Part shown: positions 11,973 to 24,569 of the stretch, piece after piece
Layout of the letters: every line of letters starts with the position of its first letter
How positions within the stretch are numbered: the stretch's first letter is position 1
Source: Branchiostoma floridae
Lineage: Eukaryota > Chordata > Leptocardii > Amphioxiformes > Branchiostomatidae
Direction: 5' to 3'
Length of the DNA: 64,000 bases
Assembly (NCBI RefSeq): GCF_000003815.2
Contig: NC_049981.1
Coordinates: 30,216,649-30,280,648 of the forward strand
Notes under the pieces: generated by a model
The model's input: only the letters and a program-made list of their open reading frames with translations
What the model was told of the DNA's origin: nothing
Databases searched by the model: none
Translations under genes and position numbers: made by a program

Positions 11973-13788
11973 CAGCGTTCCCGCCAGGCATACGTCTTTA
12001 CGTCTTTGGACGCATTTTTTTCTGGAAAGACGCACTCGGCTCGGCTGAATGCGTCCATAACAAATCTGTAAGAAAGACTGACCTGTAGCACCACTGTACA
12101 AAATGTATCTGGAATCTTTAAAAAAAATCTGTCTTTATAAGAAGGAATTCTATCTTTACAATTTATACTTCAAATTGTTCACATTCCGGTCATCCCGGTA
12201 GTATGGGGCATGGGGCGGAGCGCGGCACGTTTTACAACTAGCGGACCCATGTCTGACACACCCAGCCACGCACCAGTCAGTCTGAATTGAGTCTGAGCTG
12301 TTCGTTGCGCAATGTAAAATTTCTTGTAGTCCGTGAAATACATCTGACAGTCAGCATTCTGTAACACTGGAAGAAATCTTATGCAGATTTTATATTCTGA
12401 TTTGAACATGATACTTACTTGTCCTCATTTTCATGTATTTGTTAAAGATTTGTGGGTAATACTAGTATTGAACAAACAAACTGTTCTGCGCGAGTGTTGC
12501 ACATCTCAACAAAAGTTCTCACGCTGTGGGCAGTTGATTGGCAGTCGGTATCTTTGACAGCAGTCTAGATTGGCCACCAGGTCCAAATCCAATCATCTTA
12601 ATAACCAATCAGCGTTTGATAAATGTAATGATTTTCTCTGTCATTGGTTACCGAGTATTAGCGCACGTGACGTTGTTTTGTGATATTGGTAGCCGCCCGT
12701 GTCGTTTGGCAAGTTTCTTCCCTAGCTGCTAACAATTTACTATTAAATTTTCCCCATTTATCCAAGTTACAAAAAGCGGTGCGCGGTAAATAAGTGAAGA
12801 ATCCAAAACTATACACTTTGTTTCTTATTTCCAAAATTTCTTTTGTTTCAAAAAGACAAAATTTGTGGCAAAAAAGGGGCCGCAATATTGTTGTCAAGCG
12901 TTGATCGAGTCGGCTGTGCACTGACGTTGGCCTCCGTGGCACATGGCGCTGCACGCCCCCCTCCCAAGACGGGCGGTCGATCGCAGCGCCCAGCACGTTG
13001 GAACGTCTTTCTGGCTACTGCTTCAAGGCTACACCGGCACTGATCACTGCCAAAGAGGCAGCAGATCGTCCTCCTTCGAGTAATGTATAACGTTCTTGGT
13101 CTATTTGAAAAGAAATCCAGCCAAAGATTTCACGCCGAAAACGGGGTTACCTGAGGTCGCAGGAAACAAACGCACGCTCGTGGAAAATGACGGCACGGCC
13201 TTGTAAAACCCCACCGATTCGAAAAATTTGAGTAAAATCATCGGGAAGAAAAAACACAAAGTGTGATGGCGTCGTGATTTTATCGTCTCGGAAAACTATT
13301 TGATGAGGGAGGGCGCAACATCGATCGCACGAGGTAGAAATTTTTTTTATTCAATGACGGAAGAAATTGGCAGAATTTTTCCATGAGCTGACGAACTGGC
13401 TAGAGCCCTGTTGCGAAGCATCAAAAATCCAAATTTTTCAGGTCTGGAGAAATTATACCCGGGCCAGATCACGGAAGGCTGATTCCCTGTGATTATAGTT
13501 TTTTTTTTAATATTTACGTATTTTTGGGGTTCGAGAGGGCGGTTGTCGATGACTGAATAACGGGAGTAAAGAGGCAACCGACATCCAATCTCAAGCGCAT
13601 GATTTTCCTCTCAAATTGCAGGAAAATGTGTTTTAGAGGGTTTAAAAATCCAAATTTTCCCGGGGGAGCATGCCCCCGGACCCCCCTAGAATGCGAGCGC
13701 CTGCGGCGCTCGTCTCGCGCCTCCGGCGCTCAATGCCCCCCTCCCAGATATTTGGACGCATACTTTCAAGAACCTGGCGGGAACGCTG
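11973..13788. mobile_element. Non-autonomous hAT-type DNA transposon
   Basis: The ends are inverted repeats beginning CAGCGTTCCCGCCAGG. The element is flanked by a perfect 8-bp target-site duplication, TTCCACAC, at 11965-11972 and 13789-13796. An 8-bp duplication and a CAG start fit the hAT superfamily. The 1816-bp interior shows no transposase frame. It does contain a CCAAT-rich stretch near 12600-12660. Confidence 0.85.
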
Positions 13789-13796
13789 TTCCACAC

Positions 13797-14751
13797 TTTA
13801 AGCATTTGTCAATCAAATCAAATCGTATCCGACGGTCAACGAGTAGATACCGAAGCTGGCCGAATGGAACCGATGATCCCCGATTGCCTTGGTCGGAAGG
13901 GTCTTTTGTCAGAATGTAGCCATACGAGTGGAACACATACCTGGGACTTGCCTGGGGCTCAGTTTGCCCTCCATTTTCTATTGATAAAAATCATAATCTC
14001 TGATGGAAGGACGCCTACTACTACTACTACTACTACTACTACAACCTAAATATCATTTTTTGTAGATATTGCATAAATGTGATGTAGGATCGTTCCTTGC
14101 AACGATGAAAATAGAAAATCTGAATATCGTTGAAGAATGAGTTTCTTAATACTAGAAAAAAACAGTCATATTGGATATCCATAGGTTAGGTGCATATAAC
14201 AAAATGTGCGATATTTTAATGAATACCTTATCTACATAAGTAATAAAGACATTCCATACTTCTTTTGTGGTCAATTGATGGTAGAGACTTCATATTGGAG
14301 ATATATAGATTGCTTTAGGACAGGTGAATTCAATGAAATACATCTTATGTCGAGATTCAAGTATATGCAATAATGGGAATACAAGGGACCCACCCCTCCT
14401 TGTCTGAAACAACTTCAACTGTCTTATCAACATGTTATTACGTTAATATCAATACTATGGATGGAGTTATGTACCAGACTCGTGTACTTATATCATTCTG
14501 AAACTGCATTTTGTGATGCAGATCGCTAGCGATTTCGCCCGGGGGGGGGGGGTGGTCGAGATCGCTGTGACACCGGTCCGGAACACCTGTAACGAACGTT
14601 TTCGCGTCACAGGTATGACATAAAGTCATGTACCGTATAGTTAAGTACAATGTAATAGCAGTATACACCAAAAGGCTCTATTTGAAAATGAAGAGTGGGC
14701 TTTAGACAATCTTACAATTTTTTTGGACAGTAAAACTACACTAAACATAAC
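13797..14751. other. Spacer between the hAT element and the Penelope-like insertion
   Basis: No exon seen. It contains a dispersed-repeat copy (13833-13912), an (ACT)n microsatellite (14016-14043), a G-run near 14541, and from about 14628 the block similar to 1315 onward. Confidence 0.55.
14016..14043. repeat. (ACT)n microsatellite
   Basis: About nine perfect ACT units. Confidence 0.95.
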
Positions 14752-14763
14752 AATTTTAAGCAG

Positions 14764-15607
14764 TATAGAGAATTGCTAAACTTTCTTTCCAACACTAAGA
14801 TAATGTAGGGACTTACCCCTAAATTTTCGGTCGATCTCCGTCGACCTTGTTCACAGAATGACCCTTTCTCTCTCCAGCAGTGACGTCAGGAAGACACCAC
14901 TTTTGCAGGAGGGGGTCATAAATATCAGAAAATCTATGTCGCCCCCCGTCTCTGTTGAGTGTGGGCCGATGAGCTCTGATGTGCAAAGTCTCCTTCACTC
15001 CTCGTGCGAAGAAATCCTATTCTGAGTCTAGGACTTTAACACTGTCTAACGAGATGGAATGTCCCGGAGACTCTAGGCGTTTATGTTGCGACACCTCAGA
15101 GTTGACAGAGCTTGGACGTCGGTGTTCGAGGAACCTAGTTTTCAATGCACGCTCCGTTCCACCAATGTACGTTTCCTTGCATGGGCCTTTGTTCGTTGTC
15201 CCTTGGCATGCAATGTGGTACACCACGTCACATCTACTTTCTTTAGGAGTTTTGTCCTTAGGTGCCACTAGGAAATTATTGAGTGTACGTGTTGGCTTGA
15301 AACAGGTCTTAATCCTGTGCTTGTTGAAAAAAAGGGCTTCTGAGGTTCCTTTCACATAAGGCAACACAACAAAACCTCTGCTTGTTTTGGTAGAGGACCG
15401 GTAGACTTTCTGATATTTATGACCCCCTCCTGCAAAAGTGGTGTCTTCCTGACGTCACTGCTGGAGAGAGAAAGGGTCATTCTGTGAACAAGGTCGACGG
15501 AGATCGACCGAAAATTTAGGGTAAGTCCCCACATTATCTTAGTGTTGGAAAGAAAGTTTAGCAATTCTCTATAATGTATTCTACCAACACAGATGAACTT
15601 TTATGCT
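14764..15607 (-). mobile_element. Truncated Penelope-like retroelement with inverted terminal repeats
   Basis: The arms at 14764-14931 and 15417-15573 are near-perfect inverted repeats of about 160 bp. The insertion is bounded by a 12-bp direct repeat, AATTTTAAGCAG, at 14752-14763 and 15608-15619. Between the arms a minus-strand frame (15367-15017) encodes a GIY-YIG-like segment (CDVVYHIACQ, then YIGGTERALKTRFLEH) typical of the C-terminal endonuclease of Penelope-like elements; no reverse transcriptase remains. The matching place in the gene 1 flank (near 1435) lacks the insertion, so it is younger than the duplication. Confidence 0.82.
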
Positions 15608-15619
15608 AATTTTAAGCAG

Positions 15620-16547
15620 TAATGTATCGTTTTAGAAAATGTAACACATGTGGTTCTACTATCAATTCTCACCTTCAAATAAAGACACATTATGCATTAG
15701 AAGAAGATAGGAAAGTAACATGAAACTATACACTTTTTAATCTTATAGTAAAACTTCTTCGACGAAGTCAACATATAAAGATACCATTCCTTTTCTGAAA
15801 AAAAAAATACATTAAATTTTCTAATCCGCAAAACACAGTGGGAAACTATTGCCACCAGACTATTTGAGTACTTGAGTTTAAATGTAAATATCCCATACTT
15901 TCTACCATCGGCAAAGAATTGCGTCTTTCACATTGTCATTTCAAACCTTTGATACATGTAGAAACTCTAATGTTTTTGATAACAATAGGATACACATATA
16001 TATAGGATTACAGAGAGAAACACAGAGTACAACAGAAAGGAAAACTCCTCACGTATCAGAATACTGAAAGACACATAAGCTGGAAATTGTCTTATACTCA
16101 ATGATAGTTTCAAGATAACAAGCGCCAAAACGTCGTGCTTGAAATGAATCCTGATTACATAAATCATCTATGTCAGGTTCTACGATAAAACACGCGAAAT
16201 AACTGACTCGGCAACATTACCATGGCAGCTTAATCTTTCCCCTATGCAGCTAAGAGCACCTTCCTCCTTTTTTTAATGATGATATGAAACATCAAAACAA
16301 TCCATTTTGTTCAACATGTCACAACAAAAATGCTAGTGAACCCGTAACATTAATCTGCTGAAGCAATTATATGGCCGTTAAATGAATATATAAATTATGT
16401 ATATATATATGTATATCAAATTATAACAATCACAATTTACTTTTCCTTAAAGGTATTTACGCTGTTTATAAAAAGAAAACTGTTATGTAAGCAATGCCAG
16501 ACATAAGTGTGGCAAGATTCCGCAGAAAATGTTTTAAGCTGCTCTGT
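15620..16547. other. 3' flank of gene 2
   Basis: Similar along its length to about 1600-2540 downstream of gene 1. No separate exon seen; it probably contains the 3' UTR of gene 2. Confidence 0.55.
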
Positions 16548-19500
16548 TTATGGCCTGATTTTCATAGACACTGACTTCAGGGAGTAATAATAGCCTCTCC
16601 AGCCGTACCACACCACACCTTGCACGGATGGACAGAAGTACCCACAGTTGTCCAGGTAGCGGCCGTTGAGGTAGGAGTAGCCGCAGTGCCTAAACCACCA
16701 GCCGACCTGTCCGTACTGCTGAGAACAATGGCCGCTGCTGACATCATTGTCCCTGTCCACAGTGGAGAACCTCTGCCCGTTGTTGTAAGCCATGGAATCT
16801 CCCGCGGTACCAGAATAACCAGAAATGTGCAGGCGGTACCCGTCCGCCTCACTGGACACCCTGGATGGGAACGGTACGTCATACATTGCAGAATGCTATT
16901 GTGAAGATTTCTCATCCATGCAGGTATTAAATAAAATTGGTTTAGTTCAATCTATACAATGAGAGTTTCAGACGTTTCTTTTATCAGGAAACCAAAATAA
17001 ATGATTACATAAGAACAAGCTCAAAACTAGCGAAGTACTTCGTCATGTTCAGTAGACCTTGTTCGTTACTGTTTCAGTAGCACCACGGGTTGATTGATTT
17101 GATGCATTGATGAATATATATATATAGGGGTGAGTGGAGAGCACGGCACACAGTGCTATAACGGTGGTGGATGTTTAGAATATATGCTTTTGCATAATCA
17201 GTTTTTGCAACAGTCAAAAAAATCTGAGCCATGATCACAATAGCCCTTGTGAATATTGCTGTGCAGTGCAAAACTGAAAAGGTAGATTCAATTCATAATG
17301 TAGAAAAACGATAAACAACGTTGACATTGATCTTAACAATGCATCCTTTAACACTAAGTTTTTCAACCATTTTTAATTGCATGCTTCCCCATTCATTTTG
17401 CTAATGGAAACAACATAATTTGCATATTCTCACCTGAAGGTGTTGTACTCTGCGAACCTCGTGGCGCCATACCAGTCCTCCAGGACAATTTTTAATTTGT
17501 AGTTTTTCCGTGTGGTCAGGAGGTGGATGTTGTCGTTCCCCAGCCAGTATTCTCCGTTCTTGTTCCCAAAGCCCTGTTTGTACTCCTCCCAGTTCCGGTT
17601 AAAGGGAACCGACCCGTCCCGCCGCCGCTGGATCACGGTCCACCCGCCTCCTGTACAATCGCGTACATGCCAAATGAGAGGAGAAATGTTACATAATTGC
17701 CGTGTGACAACTCAGAAGTTTGTGACTTCTCAGACCATCAAAGAACTGAATGTTGATGTACAGAAATTTCACAACCAACATTGCTGTTTGAAAGTTGACA
17801 TGGAAATTGAGGATATAGAAAAACTTAAGTGAGAAGACTGGGAGACTTTGCGCAAAACTGTATTCAATGTTGGTCATAATTACGTTTTCAATCACAAATC
17901 ACCAATTTGATTGGCAGACGATCAAATCGAGATGGTTTAAGGTTCCTATTTTAATGCAAATAAATAAAAAAAAATAAAACAGCTTTCATCGTTCCATTTA
18001 ATTTAAGTATTTTGCTAAATACCTTAACAACGCAAACCAACAGATTCCAAAGTTTCACTTCAGCATTACCTTCGTTATCCATGTCACAGTACGCCTCCAC
18101 ACTGGTGGATGACACATTGAGGGTGTAGACTCCACTGGTGTTCTGTCCTGCCGCATGGTATGCCGCACAATCTAATGGATGGGAAATACAAAACATACAA
18201 AACTGTCACTGAATTGCTGAAAGGAGGCTTAAGATGAAAGTGAAAGTGTAAGTGTAAGTGAACTTTTGCTCACTGGAGAGCTAAATCTTCAGCTGGTTGT
18301 GACCGGAGAGACAGACGTACATGTGCATGTTGTGCAAAATCAATGTACCAGGAAAATCGCCTTCCCCCTTTTTAACAAACAATGAAGTGAATGTCCCACG
18401 GCTTAAATCCTGCCCTAAGCACAGCTACCCTTTCCAGTGACATGCATGTGACATCAACATTCAAGTAATGAGTAGTCAAAACCTACCCTCAAGTATCGGA
18501 TCTTCGGTTGTCTGTGGCTGGGCTGTCGAAGATACTGAAAGAAAGATCACACGATTGTCGCTCACAAACTCACAGTTTGTATTTTTCACATGGTAGCAAC
18601 CAGAACGTAGTTATCATCAAATACAGACTATGTTGGGCACATGCATGTTTCCGTCACTCGAACGACAGATTTCTGGCTGCCTTTGCATCACCATTTTGCT
18701 TATGATTCAATCTCCAGAAATAATAAAAAGAACATTGTTGTAAAAAGTGTGGTTCGAGAGGCAGATAGGTCAAAGTTAGTACATATTCTGCTAATCTGGA
18801 GATAGGTAAATTTAGTGGAAGCATTATATCAAATACCCTTTTTATTCATCTTGCATTTTGAATGCATAAATGGCACCATCTCCCTGTCGAATAAAGTACT
18901 GTAAACGTTATTCGCCTTCGGCATAAATACATTATAACCGTATTTTGAAAATCCTCGGACACATTTACTATCACTAAACAAAGACAGCAGGTGGTATAAA
19001 TTTCCTGGAACTTTTGACAAACGTCACGTGTCCGCAAGGTCACGTGGCCTAGGCGATGTCGTCTGACCAAGAACGAATATAGAAGCATGCCACAGACTAT
19101 AAGACAATGACAATGAAGTTTATTGCATATTCATGCCCCGTTGGGGCTAAATGCAGTCAGTTTGGTACAAAAGGTAGTAAACGCAAAGTTATACAATTTC
19201 ACATACTATAGTTTATATATAAGAACGAAATGACAAATGTACGAAAATATCTCACCTGTTTCCCCACAATACGCTAGAGAACACGCAGGAGCCCCAGGCA
19301 GCTTGTACACGTAGTAGCCGGCAGGGCAAGCCCTCACCTGGATGGATACCTGCCACCTGCAAGGGTTATTGTACCAGTAACCGCACACCTGACGGGACAC
19401 CTCTCCGTCCCCAACTGTTGGATGTGCTCCGTTCAGCCACATCGGGGCGGCGGTGCCACAGGCGCGAGTCGTCGCTGGGCGCTGGGTCGGCATTTGAGTT

Positions 19501-22500
19501 CCGGCCGGACCCATGAAGCGGTACCACTCGCCGTTGAAGCCACTGTCACACTGATTGACGTCTCCGTGGTTGACGTTCCTCCATGCTTCATCCAGCACTC
19601 GGTACACACCTGGGCTGCATGGGCCTGAATTAGATGCAGGAATGAAAAATCAATTCGGATTTCTGAATTCTGAACACGGATCGAGCTGTAAACGACATTG
19701 ATTGCAAATTGGGCTTTCTGTTATAGTTGTTTTTCATTATTCTTGTGAAAAATCGTGCTGTCCAGCAAACATTGCGCCTAACTAATCAGTAGCATGAGTT
19801 CTTATAACATCATCCAGTATGTAGTTTGGTAATCATTATCTTCAATCGAAATAATGTATATAATGTTAATACATGTAGCTGTGTTTGAGTGCTTAATCAA
19901 GCAATTCTTCTTCTTTCGTACTGCCAGCCTCTTTGTAGAAATTAAGGGCGGATTGCTCAATTTTCACAGATAAACTTATTAATAATAACACACACAATAC
20001 CACATAAATAGATAAAGGTACATGATACACTGTAACCGGATTTCTCAAAATATGGAGAAAGTGTAAATGAACACGTTTTGCTCACTGCATTACATACTGG
20101 TCGTCAAAGCAAAAGGAAAGGCAGACGTAATCATAAATGTCACGCTGGTTCAATGTACCGGGAAACTCCTCTTTTGTCGACATACACAATGACGCGAATG
20201 TTTTAACGTCCTGTCGTTAGGAGTGCTACTCTTTCCTGTGACATGCATGCCTGTGAGACAGTGGCCGGGATTTTAAATCTCTATCTTGAGGTCCAAATGC
20301 AGAGTTGCTCATAAAACTTAGACCGTTTGCTACCAGCAAATAGATCAAAATTCCAAATTTACTAACATCCAGATATTGGTAAAGACGTCTGAGTAAATGA
20401 TAGCGAGCTAAATGACAATGACATCAACATAAAAGTAATGAATAGCCAAAACTTACCATCGGTTATTGGATCCTCTGTTGTCAATTCAAAGGGTAAACCT
20501 GTCGTTGCTTGAGGTGCTGCAAGAAAGATCACAAAATTTGTGAAACCGTTCCCGGGATCCCCCTCTCTGTCGTTACTTCTGAACAGTGAACACACATTAC
20601 TTCATGCATTTTGGTTGAATGTTAGGGAGAAAAAAGAATCTGTATTTCCGGCAGAGAGAGCTACTAAAGGACACTGACATCAACATAAAAGTAATCAATA
20701 GCCAAAACTTACCATCGGGCTGACAACAGAGGATGCCATACCCGAATCGGGTATGGCATCCTCTGTTGTCAGGTCCTGTGGCCATGACATCGACGTTGTT
20801 TGAGGTGCTGAATGTAATTAAAAAAAAGATCACGGCACTAAACTTTGTTGTTCACAAATTCAAGGTTGGTATGTTTCACATGGTAGCAACCAGAAACCAA
20901 TCAAGTGCGTAATTATCGTCAAATCAATTCATAAAACAGACTATTTAGACACACGCATGTTTCGTTACTCAGAATGACATTTCTGGGTGCCTTGGTATCA
21001 CCGTTTTTTTTAATGAAATACTCAGAAATAACAAACAAGATTGGTGTGAACGAAAAGTCTGGTTTGAGAGGCCAATAGATTTAGTTTCTATATTCTGTCA
21101 ATCTGATCATGAAGATTGGTCAACCTAGGGGGAACAACAGGGGAAACATAGCACATAAAAGTCTCTGAGTAAAAGTCACTGTGTGTGTGCAAGTACGTTT
21201 CCTTGGACTCATACTACAGTTGTGTATCCCGAAATGTGATTTGTATTCATTTAAATCAAGTGAACATTAGGACGCACTGTACGCCAAGATCAGGCGAAAA
21301 TGGGGTAGATGTAGATAGAAGATGACACTTATCTATTTGTTTGCTTCTGTTTAAAAATGGCATAACTTATACGAAGTGGAAATAAATCCCAACGGACCTG
21401 CATCGCCTCGCCCGCCTTTCTATGGGATGATGCGGACGTATTTAATCTAGCTTTCCTCAACAATCATCTGTTGGCAAAGTTTTGAGTTAAGATCCGCTTT
21501 ATGTAGAATGAGGATAAGTGCTCATTCGCTAGAAATAGAGAGGGGCAGGTACAAAAAACTGTCCGTTGACGAGAGAACGTGTAAATATTGTTCAGGGAAA
21601 GCAGTGGAAGATGAACTACATTTCATTTGCCAATGTTCACATTACATTTCCGAAAGACACAAACTTTTCCTTAAAATCTGCAAAACTTTCCCAAGCTTTT
21701 ATCACTTTACCGACCAACAAAAATCAATCTTTTTGCTTAATTCGTCCAACCCCTTTATATATGAAAATGTTGGGCAATTCATCTCCTACTGCTTTCGAAA
21801 AAGAAGTCAAACCCATCAAAAAGCTTAAGTAGAAATAGATCTAGATTAGTCGTTATTCCATTTTGATTTATCTACGAGTATCATTTTCTTTTGTTAAGTA
21901 TGATTATGTATATCAGTATTGCTTTACTTTGTATGCAATTAGCTTTCGGGCATGAATTTGCAATAAAGATTATTAACTAGATTCTAAAAATATTAAGGCT
22001 GACAATGCAAGTTCAGTAGCAAATGGTTACATACTAGGCAGTTACAGCTCTACATTTGCTAACGGCCAATGTGCTTGCTTCTGTAATAACATTCCCTAAG
22101 TAGAATTATAACGCTAATCCACCATTCCGCTCATTAATTTGCCAATGGAGGTAAACATGTTGCTTTGTCAAGGACAACACAGTTTACCTGACAGAGTGTC
22201 ATTATAAACAACATGACTTAATAAAACTGAACTGGGCAAACAGCCACGTATAAAACGTCTACTTTTACCAGAGACAGAAAGCCAGTTGTCTTACGAGGGG
22301 GTGTTGCAGGAAGCGGGTCCGGTGTTGGTGTTGTTGAGCAGCAGCACTGTAAAAGCACATCATGTGGCGGTCATTTCTATATTTATATGCAAAAAAAGCG
22401 ATTGCTTTGTCTTTGTAGAATGGAATGTATAGACGCCAGAGGTCTTCAGTGAAGAACGAATCAACAACTGACCAGAGAACAATTTATCTAATTCAACAGT

Positions 22501-24371
22501 GACTGATGAGCACCTTTTATCATCACCACACGTGCACTTTAATGGCATCAACCTGTACTTACCGATCCCGGAGGCCCGGGCGGCCCAGTCGGACCGGGAG
22601 AGCCGGGAGGACCGACTGGTCCAGTAGAGCCATCTCTCCCGTCCCTCCCGGGTTCTCCCTGGTTCCCAGCCAAACATCCTGAGCAGACAACAACATTCAA
22701 TTCGACGAAAATATGGCATGTATGAAGCTATCCAAAACCTAGTTATTAGGAACATCATTTTAATTGACTGCAGATTGAAAACGTAAACCCATGCCATTAT
22801 GCAAATACATGTACAAACATGAAGCATGAATATGAATGAATTCATACAAAAGATGGGTAAGGGAAAATGCTGAAATAGTAACTCAGGACAACAGTATCTT
22901 GTATGATAAATGAGTGGAATGCAAGTGTATGAAAGTGTCAGTTGCAACTTAAAACAACTTACGATGAAAAGGTTTCTAAGATCAAATTTGCAATTGATTT
23001 GATACAGTGTTTAAACAAGGCGTCTACGTATATAAAGACCAATGGAATTTGTATGGATAAATGAGTAGAGTCACGCAATGTTTATGATAAATTTGAATAC
23101 AATTTATGCGGATAGTTAGTGGTTGAATCATATCCAAATGAGAGTCATCCCTACCCCCAAGAGATGTCGGCAGTGTAATCTTGTTCGCAAATTTCCCCAT
23201 GTTAGACACAGATCTCTTAGCTCGGCGATGCACTTCAGCTCCGTACAGGAAGGCGGCGCTCTTGTCACGCCCTGCTCCATTCTGCTGATCACCAGCGCTC
23301 GGGCCCTGAGGACTGACCTGTGGGGCGACATTAGACGCACTCAGTTAACTTTGTATAACTAAGCTGCACACGATTAACCCGTAAGGATGACAATGTCTTT
23401 TGAAGATGATCTTGTCAGTCACGTAGTCTCGCTCGTCAGGGTGACAGGTTGGCGAAGGTCCAACTCTGCCAATCCTGCCCTTTTGACTCGTTTATCGGGC
23501 CTGCTGGTCTAGACTAGAGGCCGCAGGGATACATTTTCTGGTCAATGCACCCGCGCGCATACGGTAAGCTTTGTGTCAAGGCGCCATTATCAACTTAAGA
23601 ACACGTCAACTCAAGAACACGTCTGCATTAAAATAGTGATGCTCTGACCACATGAAAATGTTGATAATTCGTGTTTTTCTCAATCAATTTTCCCTTTGTT
23701 TCTAATCTATTACATAAGTACATTTGAGATTTATACAAATCTGGGATAAAGCATATTTTAGAGAAAAGGTACCTGGTCAACAGATAACAATCTATCATCA
23801 CAATGACTTTACTTTGCTTTTCACCATGTCTTTTCTTGGATAGGGGCGTCGGTATCATCGGCAGTCGACCAGGAAATAGTTTACAGTTCATTACCTCCAA
23901 ATGTGGTGCGTCAAACCTCATGATCTGGGCTTTTTCACGGTGTTCAGATACGTTTTGCGGGTAGAAATGCTAAATAAAACAATCTGCACACAATTCAGTA
24001 CATTAGACTCACCACCCGGATCCATTGGTCCGAAAATGTTTCTCGTTAGGAGGTAGTCTAAAACTATTGTTTAATGGTCTAACCTGCACATCCAGGAGTT
24101 CTCTCCACTGTTGCATCTCCTGCATCTGCGATTCCATTTCTTTCAGGTGCATTTCAGTTTCCTTCAGGTGCGACAGCCGGGCTTCCATTTCCTTCAGGTG
24201 CACTTTCATTTCGCTTAGCTGCGCCAGCCGAGACCTTTCGCCGAGATCCGCCCCCTGCCTTACCAGTACAAACATGGTGACGAAGCTCACAAGTACGGCC
24301 ACCGCGGCTACCATCAGCGCTGCGATTGTTCCCAGCCTGTCCCGCTCTGCCCCGTGCGCCGAGTACGTCAT
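16548..24371 (-). CDS. Gene 2: transmembrane collagen-D8C-fibrinogen receptor, paralogue of gene 1
   Basis: Exons on the minus strand: 24371-24084, 23317-23155, 22678-22563, 22346-22295, 20807-20713 (damaged), 20516-20457, 19624-19256, 18534-18487, 18171-18070, 17650-17434, 16860-16548. Without the 20807-20713 exon the sum is 1728 nt (575 aa). With that exon cut at an internal donor after 20742 it is 1794 nt (597 aa). With its full 95 nt the frame breaks. Domains: TM (about 15-38), long coiled coil (40-92), furin motif RAKR (128-131), a 38-residue collagen segment, three T/P-rich linkers that look like duplicated exons (each contains TTED), a D8C domain of uromodulin/OIT3 type ([22 protein letters not shown]) and a FReD ending SVSMKIRP. 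Exon 2 (163 nt), the first FReD exon (102 nt) and the second FReD exon (217 nt) match gene 1 in length and phase. Function is inferred as a shed or membrane-bound lectin-like receptor. Confidence 0.82.
19103..19190 (-). mobile_element. LINE 3'-end fragment
   Basis: Short tail in an intron of gene 2 with the motif TTTATTGCATATTCATGCCC. It resembles the complement of the 3' ends at 21950 and 31390. Too short to classify further. Confidence 0.5.
20720..20772. repeat. 53-bp near-perfect palindrome inside an exon of gene 2
   Basis: Arms 20720-20745 and 20747-20772 are exact reverse complements of 26 bp around one central base. It lies within the linker exon 20807-20713. Removing the inverted duplication would give a 63-nt exon that is phase 1 at both ends like its neighbours. 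With the duplication the exon is 95 nt and shifts the frame. Confidence 0.93.
21490..21985 (+). mobile_element. LINE 3' end with C-terminal zinc-knuckle fragment
   Basis: Frame 21508-21828 encodes [13 protein letters not shown] and a CKYC...HFICQCSHY motif found at the C-terminus of many non-LTR reverse transcriptases. It is followed by a 3' UTR ending GGGCATGAATTTGCAATAAA. It lies in the intron of gene 2 between 22295 and 20807, antisense to the gene. A relative is at 31389-31818. Confidence 0.75.
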
Positions 24372-24526
24372 TTCGAGGTTTCCGGATCCTATATATTCTT
24401 ATTATATTTTCGCGAAAAAAAGGTAACTGCACGTAAATCTGCAGGCAGACCGATCGTGCCCAAGAGACCGTCCGCGACTGACTGACTCTCAAGATATGAT
24501 ATCACTTTGAACCCAACAGTTCCCTT

Positions 24527-24569
24527 ATTGGTTAGAAACATCGTAAAATGCCCATCGCCTCATACGTCA
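24527..24569 (-). promoter_or_regulatory. Candidate proximal promoter of gene 2: CCAAT and CRE-like boxes
   Basis: Minus-strand AACCAAT at 24533-24527 and TGACGTA at 24569-24563, spaced as upstream of gene 1. Conservation between tandem paralogues may only reflect recent duplication. Confidence 0.35.

Noticed and set aside
12658-13043. Possible exons inside the hAT element
   Set aside because: No domain, no matching splice frame, and the frames lie on both strands of the same bases.
22360-22947. 195-aa minus-strand frame
   Set aside because: It covers the short collagen exon of gene 2 in the wrong frame; the Gly-X-Y frame with good splice sites is the real one.
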